Shown piece after piece: positions 6,290 through 12,106 of a stretch of 12,812 nucleotides of DNA. The DNA is taken from NCBI GenBank assembly GCA_016181325.1, contig JACOZO010000105.1, forward strand, positions 1-12,812, given 5' to 3'. Source of the stretch: Candidatus Woesearchaeota archaeon (lineage in GTDB: Archaea; Nanobdellota; Nanobdellia; Woesearchaeales; GW2011-AR4). The translations under genes were made by a program, and so were the position numbers. The notes below the pieces were generated by a model. That model did not search any database. It was not told the DNA's origin and saw only the letters and a program-made list of their open reading frames with translations. Positions within the stretch are counted from its first letter, which is position 1; the number at the start of each line of letters is the position of its first letter.

Positions 6290-6679
6290 ATGACAAAAGC
6301 AGCAAGAAAATTTTCGGCAAGCTGGAAGGCAAGCAGGAAGCCAAAGAAGCAGAGAAAGTACAGGTATAATGCCCCGTACCACACGAAAAGCACATTGCTG
6401 TCGGCGCACCTGTCAAGGGAGCTCAGGAAAAAATACAAAAAAAGAAGCCTGAGGCTGAGAAAGGGAGACAAGGTGCTTGTAATAAGCGGGGAATTCAGGA
6501 AGAAGGAAGGCAAGGTTGAAAGCATAATCACCAAGAATCTCAAGGTACAGATAGAAGGCATTGAAAAAACAAAAAAGGACGGCACAAAAGCGAGAATTCC
6601 TGTTGACCCGTCCAACCTTATCATAATAGAGCTCGCGCTTGATGACAAGCGCAGGCTGGAAGCGTTAGAAAGAAAATAA
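6290..6679 (+). CDS. rpl24: Large subunit ribosomal protein uL24
   Basis: Archaeal uL24, 129 residues, one of the two assembly-initiating proteins of the large subunit. The N-terminal segment KQRKYRYNAPYHTKSTLLSAHLSRELRKKY is the archaeal/eukaryotic extension. The KOW motif follows at about 57-85 (LRKGDKVLVISGEFRKKEGKVESI), then a DGTKARIPVDPSNLIIIEL segment that matches the family ending. It starts one base after uL14. The TAA stop at 6677-6679 is part of a sequence repeated around the uL6 stop. After it comes the largest internal gap of the cluster. Confidence 0.97.
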   Translation: MTKAARKFSASWKASRKPKKQRKYRYNAPYHTKSTLLSAHLSRELRKKYKKRSLRLRKGDKVLVISGEFRKKEGKVESIITKNLKVQIEGIEKTKKDGTKARIPVDPSNLIIIELALDDKRRLEALERK

Positions 6680-6712
6680 AAATCCCACCGCCGCAAGCGG
6701 CGGGGTATTTTT
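6673..6712 (+). repeat. Copy A, left part: GC-rich palindrome with T-tract after uL24
   Basis: A 6-bp stem CCGCCG (6688-6693) and CGGCGG (6698-6703) around a CAAG loop, extended by two C-G pairs across a bulged A6687, followed by TATTTTT (6706-6712). It begins in the uL24 stop codon context. Bases 6673-6708 match 9211-9246 at 32 of 36 positions, stop codon included. It could be a REP or IS200/IS605-end-like palindrome, or a hairpin terminator/attenuator; the bulged stem is typical of IS200/IS605 ends. The relationship to mobile elements is inference. Confidence 0.6.
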
Positions 6713-6740
6713 AATGTTGCTGGTAGCAGCACACATTAAA
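6710..6740 (+). repeat. Near-perfect 13-bp inverted repeat in the eS4 leader
   Basis: Bases 6710-6722 pair with 6727-6740, with one bulged base (C6732) and a GTAG loop. The stem begins inside the T-tract of the preceding hairpin, so the two structures compete for a few bases. It is the most stable-looking hairpin by length in the window. It contains an ATG at 6714 that opens the eS4 frame but is not a credible start. Confidence 0.6.
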
Positions 6741-6748
6741 CAGGGAGG

Positions 6749-6776
6749 CGCCCTAAAAGGGCGGGGTTATCAACCC
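6749..6776 (+). repeat. Copy A, right part: two tandem hairpins before eS4
   Basis: CGCCC (6749-6753) pairs with GGGCG (6759-6763) around TAAAA. Directly after it GGGTT (6764-6768) pairs with AACCC (6772-6776) around ATC. The pattern GGGCGGGG followed by ATCAACC and AAACAAATG recurs before eL32 at 9237-9260. A GC palindrome followed by a TTATCAACC-like end recalls IS200/IS605 right ends, but no transposase or TnpB is in the window. Confidence 0.5.
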
Positions 6777-6785
6777 AGCAAACAA

Positions 6786-7475
6786 ATGAAAAGACACATA
6801 AAAAAACTGGCAGCAAGCAAGTCATGGCCGATTTTGAGGAGGGACAATATCTTCGTCACAAGGCCGTATCCGGGAGGGCATTCCTTTGAACTAGGCACTT
6901 CCATGAATGTGATACTGAAGGACCTGCTTAAACTGGCCCCGACCTCAAGGGAAGTGAAAAAAATGCTATTGGGCCATGATATATTAGCCGACAATGTAAG
7001 GAGGAAAGAGCCTAAGTTCCTTGTAGGATTGTTTGACACGCTGGCAATAGAAAAGACAGATTCCTACTACAGGATCTCACTGAACAAGAATGGAAAGATT
7101 CTTGCCGTGCCAATAAAAAAAGAAGAGGCAGGCATCAAGCCGTGCAAGATAGCCGGAAAGTCCGTCCTCAAAGGCGGCAAAATCCAGCTTAACCTGTCAG
7201 ACGGCAAGAACATCATTGCGGAAAAAGGCAGCTATAAGACGGGCGATACCCTGATGCTGTCGCTGCCTGACAAGTCGGTAAGGAAGCACCTGAAGCTGGA
7301 CAAGAATGCGGTGATTTTCCTCACAGGGGGAAAGCACATAGGAGAGACAGGGACTGTAAAGAACATAATCAACGATAGGATCACATACAAGAATGAAAGC
7401 GGAGAGATGGTTGAGACCCTCAAGAAATATGCATTTGTTGTCGGAGAGGAAAAGCCCGAGGTAACTTTGGGCTAG
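6786..7475 (+). CDS. rps4e: Small subunit ribosomal protein eS4
   Basis: Archaeal/eukaryotic eS4, 229 residues, a 30S body protein without a bacterial counterpart. The N-terminus MKRHIKKLAASKSWPILRRDN corresponds to the family's H-[LI]-K-[RK]-L-A-A-P-x-x-W-P-I motif. An S4-like RNA-binding region spans about 38-75, then the eS4 central domain, then a KOW motif at about 173-200 (AVIFLTGGKHIGETGTVKNI). The frame is open from ATG 6714, but those 24 extra codons run through palindromes and match nothing in the family, so I use ATG 6786. No purine-rich Shine-Dalgarno sequence lies just upstream, unlike many neighbours. uL5 follows after four bases. Confidence 0.95.
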   Translation: MKRHIKKLAASKSWPILRRDNIFVTRPYPGGHSFELGTSMNVILKDLLKLAPTSREVKKMLLGHDILADNVRRKEPKFLVGLFDTLAIEKTDSYYRISLNKNGKILAVPIKKEEAGIKPCKIAGKSVLKGGKIQLNLSDGKNIIAEKGSYKTGDTLMLSLPDKSVRKHLKLDKNAVIFLTGGKHIGETGTVKNIINDRITYKNESGEMVETLKKYAFVVGEEKPEVTLG

Positions 7476-7479
7476 CAAG

Positions 7480-7995
7480 ATGAACCGGATGAGGAATATT
7501 AGAATCGAGAAAGTCACCCTGAACATAGGGGCTGGCAAGGACCAGGCAAAGCTGGAGAAAGGAGTCATACTGCTAGGCTACATCTCAGGACGAAAGCCCA
7601 TAAAGACTGCAACCAAGAAGAGAATCCAGGAGTGGGGGCTGAGGCCTGGACTGCCCATAGGATGCAAGGTCACGCTGAGAAAGAAGAGTGCAGACGAGCT
7701 TTTGGCAAGGCTTTTGGACGCAAGGGACAACAAGCTCTCGGACTCGCAGTTTGATGAAAACGGCAACATATCATTCGGCATCCACGAATACATAGATATC
7801 CCTGGCCTGAAATACGATCCCCAGATAGGGATAATGGGCATCGAGGTCTGCGTCACGCTTGAAAGGCCTGGCTTCAGGATCAAAAGAAGGAACCTGATGC
7901 AGAGGAAAATACCGAAGAGGCACAGGATAGGCAAGCAGGAATCAATGGAATACATGAAGAACAAATACGATGTAAAAGTGGGCGGTGAAGAATAA
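7480..7995 (+). CDS. rpl5: Large subunit ribosomal protein uL5
   Basis: Archaeal uL5, 171 residues, normal length. It binds 5S rRNA with uL18 and places it in the central protuberance. The archaeal start MNRMRNIRIEKVTLNIGAGKDQAKLEKG is followed by GRKPIKTATKKRIQEWGLRPGLPIGCKVTLR, the FGIHEYIDIPGLKYDPQIGIMGIEVCVTLERPGFRIKRR segment and a basic tail. The stop TAA (7993-7995) abuts the uS14 ATG with no spacer. The start context is CAAGATGA, shared with several genes of this cluster. Confidence 0.98.
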   Translation: MNRMRNIRIEKVTLNIGAGKDQAKLEKGVILLGYISGRKPIKTATKKRIQEWGLRPGLPIGCKVTLRKKSADELLARLLDARDNKLSDSQFDENGNISFGIHEYIDIPGLKYDPQIGIMGIEVCVTLERPGFRIKRRNLMQRKIPKRHRIGKQESMEYMKNKYDVKVGGEE

Positions 7996-8226
7996 ATGAC
8001 TTACAGCGATTACAGGAAAGCGTTCAAGCAATTGAAGGCAAAACCAATCAAGTTGAAGAAGTACATAAAGCATAATTCCCCAAAACCGAGAAAATACGGG
8101 ATTGCGACAAAGAAATGCAGGCGCTGCGGAAGGCCGCAGGCGCATATAGGCAAGTACGGCCTGCATGTATGCAGGAACTGCTTCAGGGAGATGGCAGCCA
8201 GCATAGGATTCAAGAAGTTCAGTTGA
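7996..8226 (+). CDS. rps14: Small subunit ribosomal protein uS14, N-terminally extended
   Basis: Zinc-binding uS14, 76 residues. It binds 16S rRNA in the 30S head. The zinc ribbon uses Cys41, Cys44, Cys59 and Cys62 (CRRCGRPQAHIGKYGLHVCRNC), followed by the typical FREMAASIGFKKFS ending. Archaeal homologues are often only 50-57 residues. The first 25 or so residues here (MTYSDYRKAFKQLKAKPIKLKKY) are additional, and the frame is gap-free and begins exactly at the uL5 stop, so they seem real. From memory, DPANN uS14 proteins of the Woesearchaeota type carry a similar extension. GGCGGTGAAG inside the uL5 end could serve as the ribosome-binding site. Confidence 0.96.
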   Translation: MTYSDYRKAFKQLKAKPIKLKKYIKHNSPKPRKYGIATKKCRRCGRPQAHIGKYGLHVCRNCFREMAASIGFKKFS

Positions 8227-8231
8227 TCAAG

Positions 8232-8624
8232 ATGACAGCAAACGATATTTTATCAAACGCATTGTCGTTGATGCTCAACAACGAAAGGATAGGAAGAGCA
8301 GACTGCCTGATCAGGCCTGTCTCAAGGCTCATAAAGGACGTGCTCGGAATACTGAAGCAGAACGGATATGTGGCAGAGTTCACTGAAACTGACGACGGCA
8401 AGGGGAAATACATTGAGCTCAAGCTGAGCGGAACCATAAACAAGTGCGGCGTCATAAAGCCCAGGTTCAACGCAAAGATGAAGGACTTCGAGAAATTCGA
8501 GAGAAGATACCTGCCTGCAAGGGACATGGGGATAATCATAATTTCAACGCATCTTGGAGTCATGACTCACAAAGACGCCAAGAAGAAGAACTTAGGGGGA
8601 AAGCTGCTGGCATATTGCTATTGA
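8232..8624 (+). CDS. rps8: Small subunit ribosomal protein uS8
   Basis: Archaeal uS8, 130 residues, the expected length. It binds the central domain of 16S rRNA and is a primary assembly protein. The N-terminus MTANDILSNALSLMLNNERIG matches the family's D-x-L-[AS]-[ND]-A-[LM] motif, and the C-terminus STHLGVMTHKDAKKKNLGGKLLAYCY is the conserved RNA-binding loop with GGxLLAY. I chose ATG 8232, five bases after uS14. The frame is open upstream to 8115 but that part overlaps uS14 and is unrelated. A TTG at 8223, overlapping the uS14 stop, could add three residues. The junction TTGATCAAGATGAC is repeated exactly at uL30/uL15. Confidence 0.97.
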   Translation: MTANDILSNALSLMLNNERIGRADCLIRPVSRLIKDVLGILKQNGYVAEFTETDDGKGKYIELKLSGTINKCGVIKPRFNAKMKDFEKFERRYLPARDMGIIIISTHLGVMTHKDAKKKNLGGKLLAYCY

Positions 8625-8662
8625 CATAGCAGGATTAATTTCAGCACAGAGGATATCCTAAA

Positions 8663-9217
8663 ATGGAGAAAAAGCAGAAAAGACAGATGACCAGGAAAAT
8701 AGAACTGCCGCAGGGCGTCTCGGCAGCGCTGGATGGCAGGCTGATCAAACTAAAAGGGCATGGCAGGGAAATACAGAGAGAGCTGGAAGCAAGCCTTGAT
8801 GCTGAAATAAGCGACTCCTGCATAATACTAAAGTCAAGAAAACCAAACCAGATAGGAAAGAAAAAGATAGGATCTTACGAGGCGCATATCCACAACATGC
8901 TCAGCGGCATACTGCAGGGGCATAAGTACACGCTTAAGATCTGCTCGGGCCATTTCCCGATGAATGTTTCCGTCGCAGGCAACAAGCTGCTGGTGAAGAA
9001 CCTGCTTGGGGAAAAAGTCCCGAGAGCTATGGAATTCAGCAAGAGCGCAAAGGTCACGATTGAAGGAGAGATAATACATGTTGAAAGCACAGACAAGGAG
9101 ATTGCAGGGCAGGTCGCTGCGGAAATAGAGCAGCTCACAAGAAGGCCTGGATTCGACACAAGAGTGTTCCAGGACGGCATATACATCACAAACAAGGACG
9201 GAAAGGACATAAAATAA
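8663..9217 (+). CDS. rpl6: Large subunit ribosomal protein uL6
   Basis: Archaeal uL6, 184 residues, normal. It binds near the sarcin-ricin loop and the factor-binding region of the 50S subunit. The two tandem repeats of the fold are visible: IELPQGVSAALDGRLIKLKGHGREIQREL, then the linker with AHIHNMLSGILQGHKYTLKICSGHFPM, and the second repeat NKLLVKNLLGEKVPRAME...VTIEGEIIHVES, with the family ending RRPGFDTRVFQDGIYI. The start has AGAGGA (8648-8653) upstream. A 38-base gap precedes it, and the TAA stop lies within a sequence that is also found at the end of uL24. Confidence 0.97.
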   Translation: MEKKQKRQMTRKIELPQGVSAALDGRLIKLKGHGREIQRELEASLDAEISDSCIILKSRKPNQIGKKKIGSYEAHIHNMLSGILQGHKYTLKICSGHFPMNVSVAGNKLLVKNLLGEKVPRAMEFSKSAKVTIEGEIIHVESTDKEIAGQVAAEIEQLTRRPGFDTRVFQDGIYITNKDGKDIK

Positions 9218-9257
9218 AAATCTCGCCGCCGCAAGGGGCGGGGCATCAACCAAACAA
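9211..9257 (+). repeat. Copy B: shortened palindromic element between uL6 and eL32
   Basis: Bases 9211-9246 match the uL24/eS4 element at 6673-6708 at 32 of 36 positions, and 9237-9260 resembles the end of that element (6760-6789: GGCGGGG, ATCAACC, AAACAAATG). The stretch looks like the left and right parts of copy A joined at their common GGCGGGG, with the intervening 60 or so bases missing. The stem is imperfect: G9236 replaces the pairing C, leaving CCGCC/GG-CGG with a bulge. No T-tract follows. Confidence 0.6.
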
Positions 9258-9857
9258 ATGAGCAGCATAAAGGTGTTACTGGAACTGAAAAGCAATATCA
9301 AGGGCAGGAAGCCCAGATTCATAAGGCAGGACTATTATATGTGGGCCAGGACGCACAAAAAACACTGGAGAAAGCCTAAGGGAATCCACTCAAAGATGAG
9401 GCACCACAGGAGGGGGAAAAGGAAATCACCGTCCCCGGGCTACGGCTCGCCTGCAAAAGTAAGGGGCATGCACCATTCAGGACTGATGCCTGTGCTGGTG
9501 GAGAATGAAAGCCAGATCCCAAAATCAAAGGAATACGGCATAATCCTGTCAGGCAGAGTCGGAATCAGGAAGAAGGCTTTGCTGGCGAGAAAGGCCATTG
9601 AGAGGGGGCTGACTGTGCTGAACATTGACGCGGAAAAATTCCTCAGTAAAGTAGAGGAAACGCTCCTGGCAAAAAAGAAAAAGCAGGAGAAACCGAAGGA
9701 AAAGGAAGCAAAAGAAAAAACAGAGGCCAGGAAAGCGGAGAAAAAAGAAGAGCCAGACAAGCTTCCAAAGGGCGAGCAGCACGCACATGCCCATGAAGAG
9801 GACAGGAAAAAGGCCGAGAAGCAGGAAAAAGACAGATTATTGACCAAGAGGACATGA
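9258..9857 (+). CDS. rpl32e: Large subunit ribosomal protein eL32 with charged C-terminal tail
   Basis: Archaeal/eukaryotic eL32, 199 residues; the core is usually about 130. Core residues 14-130 show the family motifs KGRKPRFIRQDYYMWARTHKKHWRKPKGIHSKMRHHRRGK, then GYGSPAKVRGMHHSG and GIILSGRVGIRKKALLARKAIERGLTVLN. From about 136 onward a tail of some 60 residues follows, almost only Lys, Glu, Ala, Arg and Asp with an HAHAHEED patch, likely helical or disordered. I do not recognise the tail from other archaeal eL32. The ATG lacks a nearby canonical Shine-Dalgarno sequence; GGGGCGGGG lies 14 bases upstream within the palindromic element. eL19 follows after one base. Confidence 0.95.
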   Translation: MSSIKVLLELKSNIKGRKPRFIRQDYYMWARTHKKHWRKPKGIHSKMRHHRRGKRKSPSPGYGSPAKVRGMHHSGLMPVLVENESQIPKSKEYGIILSGRVGIRKKALLARKAIERGLTVLNIDAEKFLSKVEETLLAKKKKQEKPKEKEAKEKTEARKAEKKEEPDKLPKGEQHAHAHEEDRKKAEKQEKDRLLTKRT

Positions 9858-9858
9858 A

Positions 9859-10323
9859 ATGAGAACCCAAAAAAGGCTGGCAGGACAGCTGTTCAAATGC
9901 TCACCTAAGAGAATAAGGTTTGACACTGAAAGATTGGAGGACATAAAGGGCGCAATCACCAAAAGGGACATAAGCTCGCTGATAGAGGAAGGGGCAATAA
10001 CAAGGCTTCCGCCGAGAAACACTTCAAGATTCCACGCAAGAAAGCTGCATATGCAGAAGAAGAAAGGCAGGAGAAAGGGCCACGGCTCCAGAAAAGGAAG
10101 GGGCACTGCCAGGACGCCATCAAAAAGGTCGTGGATAAACAAGATCAGGCTCCAGAGAAGCTTTATAAAGCATCTGAAGCTTCAGGAACAGATAGACAAC
10201 AAGATTTACTATGAGCTATACAATAAGAGCAAGGGGGGCTTCTTCAGGAGCATAAGGCACCTGAAGCTTTACATACAGGAGAGAAAGCTGGCAAAAGCAA
10301 AGCCGGCAGAGAATCAGAAATAA
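9859..10323 (+). CDS. rpl19e: Large subunit ribosomal protein eL19
   Basis: Archaeal/eukaryotic eL19, 154 residues, typical length. It forms an inter-subunit bridge in archaeal and eukaryotic ribosomes with its long C-terminal helix. Landmarks are RTQKRLAGQLFKCSPKRIRFD, DIKGAITKRDISSLIEEGAITRLP, the basic loop KKKGRRKGHGSRKGRGTARTPSKRSW and the helix IYYELYNKSKGGFFRSIRHLKLYI. It starts one base after the eL32 TGA with AGAGGA upstream. uL18 follows after 19 bases. Confidence 0.98.
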   Translation: MRTQKRLAGQLFKCSPKRIRFDTERLEDIKGAITKRDISSLIEEGAITRLPPRNTSRFHARKLHMQKKKGRRKGHGSRKGRGTARTPSKRSWINKIRLQRSFIKHLKLQEQIDNKIYYELYNKSKGGFFRSIRHLKLYIQERKLAKAKPAENQK

Positions 10324-10342
10324 TTAAACAGCACAGGTCAAA

Positions 10343-10924
10343 ATGAAGCCAAAAATAATCCGTTCGCTTCCGTTCAGGCGTAAGATCGAGGGAAGGACTG
10401 ACTACAGGAAAAGGATAGGTTTGCTCAGGTCAAACCAGATGAGGCTGGTAGTGAGAAAATCCCTGAATGACATATACATGTCCCTCATTGATTACAGCGA
10501 AAAGGGCGACAAGGCATTGCTGAGCGTAAGCACAAAATCACTGGAAAAATTTGGATGGAAAACCGGCAAGGGCAATGTCCCAAGCGCCTATCTTGTAGGC
10601 CTTATGTTTGGGAAAACCGCGCAGGGCAAGGGAATAAAAAGGGCCATCCTGGACATGGGGCTGAACAAGTCAGTGAAAGGCTCAAGGATATATGCGGCTC
10701 TGGCAGGAGCCCTGGACAGCGGCATGGACATACCCCACAGCAAGGATATACTGCCTCCCAAGGAGAGGATCAACGGGACTCACATCTCAAAGTTCGCCGA
10801 GGAGCTCAAGAAAGACAGGCCAAGGTATGAAAGGCAGTTCAGCATTTACCTGAAGAACAACATCGACCCGTCCAACCTGCACAAATATTTTGATGATGTC
10901 AAAAACAAGATCATGAAGGGCTGA
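10343..10924 (+). CDS. rpl18: Large subunit ribosomal protein uL18
   Basis: Archaeal uL18, 193 residues, matching the archaeal size of about 190-200. It binds 5S rRNA with uL5 in the central protuberance. Family landmarks are the lead PFRRKIEGRTDYRKRIGLLRSNQMRLVVRKSLNDIYMSLIDY, GWKTGKGNVPSAYLVGLMFGKTAQGKGIKRAILDMGL, then GSRIYAALAGALDSGMDIPHSKDILPPKERINGTHI. The segment up to residue 90 carries the usual archaeal extension. uS5 begins two bases after the stop. Confidence 0.98.
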   Translation: MKPKIIRSLPFRRKIEGRTDYRKRIGLLRSNQMRLVVRKSLNDIYMSLIDYSEKGDKALLSVSTKSLEKFGWKTGKGNVPSAYLVGLMFGKTAQGKGIKRAILDMGLNKSVKGSRIYAALAGALDSGMDIPHSKDILPPKERINGTHISKFAEELKKDRPRYERQFSIYLKNNIDPSNLHKYFDDVKNKIMKG

Positions 10925-10926
10925 AA

Positions 10927-11700
10927 ATGGAAGAAAAAATCACTGTAGCTGAAGAAACTGTACCGCCTCCTAAAGCAGAGGCGGCTGTTGCGGCAAAGCC
11001 GCAGACAGAGAGGGATTCGTGGAAGCCAAAGACGTCCATCGGCAGGAAGGTAAAAGAGGGATTAATAAAGGACATTGACAGCATACTTGACAAAGACATG
11101 AGGGTGCTTGAGTCCGAGATAGTCGATATCCTCATGCCGGACCTGTCCACTGACCTGCTGATGGTCGGGCAGAGCAAGGGAAAATTTGGAGGGGGCCAGA
11201 AAAGGGTGTTCAGGCAGACGCAGAAGAAAACCCAGGAAGGCAACAAGCCGAAATTCGCAACCATTGCTGTTGCAGGCAACCAGGACGGCTATGTAGGCAT
11301 AGGATATGGTAAATCAAAAGAAACAGTTCCTGCAAGGGAGAAATCAATAAGGAACGCCAAGCTCAGCATCATAAAGATAAGAAGAGGATGCGGGGACTGG
11401 AGATGCGGCTGCAGGGAACCGCATACGGTGCCATTCACTGTCGAAGGAAAAGTAGGCTCAGTCGTCGTAAAGCTTCAGCCGGCTCCAAAAGGAATCGGCC
11501 TGAAGATAGAGAAGGAATGCGGAAAGATACTCAAGCTGGCGGGAATAAAGGATGTATGGGCCAAGGCCACAGGACAGACCAGCGCAAAGATAAACCTTTT
11601 CTACGCATGCTTCGGCGCATTGCAGAAGCTCATGGATGTAAAAGTCTCGCCCAAGGATGCCGAGGAGCTTGGCATTGTGGAAGGCAGGGCTAAGAAGTGA
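10927..11700 (+). CDS. rps5: Small subunit ribosomal protein uS5
   Basis: Archaeal uS5, 257 residues. It contributes to decoding fidelity and the mRNA entry channel. After an Ala/Pro/Glu-rich N-terminal stretch of about 30 residues comes SWKPKTSIGRKVKEG, then the dsRBD-like domain with FATIAVAGNQDGYVGIGYGKSKETVPAREKSIRNAK and the archaeal Cys motif RRGCGDWRCGCREPHTVPF (Cys155, Cys160, Cys162). The second domain follows (GSVVVKLQPAPKGIGLKIEKECGKILKLAGIKDVWAKATGQT). The start is the only ATG near the uL18 end, two bases after its stop. The N-terminal lead is longer than in many archaea and probably flexible. Confidence 0.97.
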   Translation: MEEKITVAEETVPPPKAEAAVAAKPQTERDSWKPKTSIGRKVKEGLIKDIDSILDKDMRVLESEIVDILMPDLSTDLLMVGQSKGKFGGGQKRVFRQTQKKTQEGNKPKFATIAVAGNQDGYVGIGYGKSKETVPAREKSIRNAKLSIIKIRRGCGDWRCGCREPHTVPFTVEGKVGSVVVKLQPAPKGIGLKIEKECGKILKLAGIKDVWAKATGQTSAKINLFYACFGALQKLMDVKVSPKDAEELGIVEGRAKK

Positions 11701-11723
11701 ATTAAGTTCAGGAAGGCATGATC

Positions 11724-12101
11724 ATGGAAGGCAAACTGGCGGCAATAAGGCTGAGGGGAGAAAACAAGATACCGGCAAGGCTGGAATATGCCATGCAGAC
11801 GCTAAATCTCTGCAAAAGGCATTTCTGCGTCATAGTCCCTAACAGCCCAACCTATAACGGCATGCTTGCAAAGACAAAAGACTACATCACATGGGGAGAG
11901 ATTGACGATGAAACTTTCAAGCTGGTTGAATCAAAAAGGAAGAACCATAACAAGAAGGAAAACAGCGCAATTGCAATTTTCCGGCTGAATCCCCCGAGAA
12001 AAGGCTACGGCAGGAAGGGGCTCAAGACCCAGTACCAGAACGGAGGGGCGCTTGGCTATAGGGGGCCTAAAATCAATGAGCTAATCCAAAGGATGGTTTG
12101 A
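11724..12101 (+). CDS. rpl30: Large subunit ribosomal protein uL30
   Basis: Short archaeal uL30, 125 residues. It binds 23S rRNA domain II/V on the back of the 50S subunit. The core MEGKLAAIRLRGENKIPARLEYAMQTLNLCKRHFCVIVPNSPTYNGMLAKTKDYITWGEIDDE fits the family's RxRG, L-x-L and P-x-x-G-M-[IL]-x-K-x-K-[DN]-[YF] pattern. The C-terminal part, HNKKENSAIAIFRLNPPRKGYGRKGLKTQYQNGGALGYRG, is the archaeal extension. An ATG at 11718 would add Met-Ile, but GGAAGG (11711-11716) almost abuts it and is well spaced (seven bases) from 11724, so I prefer the latter. The TGA stop is the start of the TTGATCAAG junction with uL15. Confidence 0.95.
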   Translation: MEGKLAAIRLRGENKIPARLEYAMQTLNLCKRHFCVIVPNSPTYNGMLAKTKDYITWGEIDDETFKLVESKRKNHNKKENSAIAIFRLNPPRKGYGRKGLKTQYQNGGALGYRGPKINELIQRMV

Positions 12102-12106
12102 TCAAG

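Noticed and set aside
6019..6732. Antisense frame of 237 codons opposite uL14/uL24
   Set aside because: It spans two certain ribosomal genes and the palindromic gap. The hydrophobic composition is what the reverse complement of Lys-rich genes gives.
6680..9257. CRISPR array
   Set aside because: There are only two copies of the GC-rich palindrome, more than 2.4 kb apart with genes between them. No regularly spaced repeats are present.
9440..9847. Antisense frame opposite the eL32 tail, Phe/Ser/Ala-rich, resembling a membrane protein
   Set aside because: The pattern is the mirror of the AAR/GAR-rich codons of the eL32 tail.
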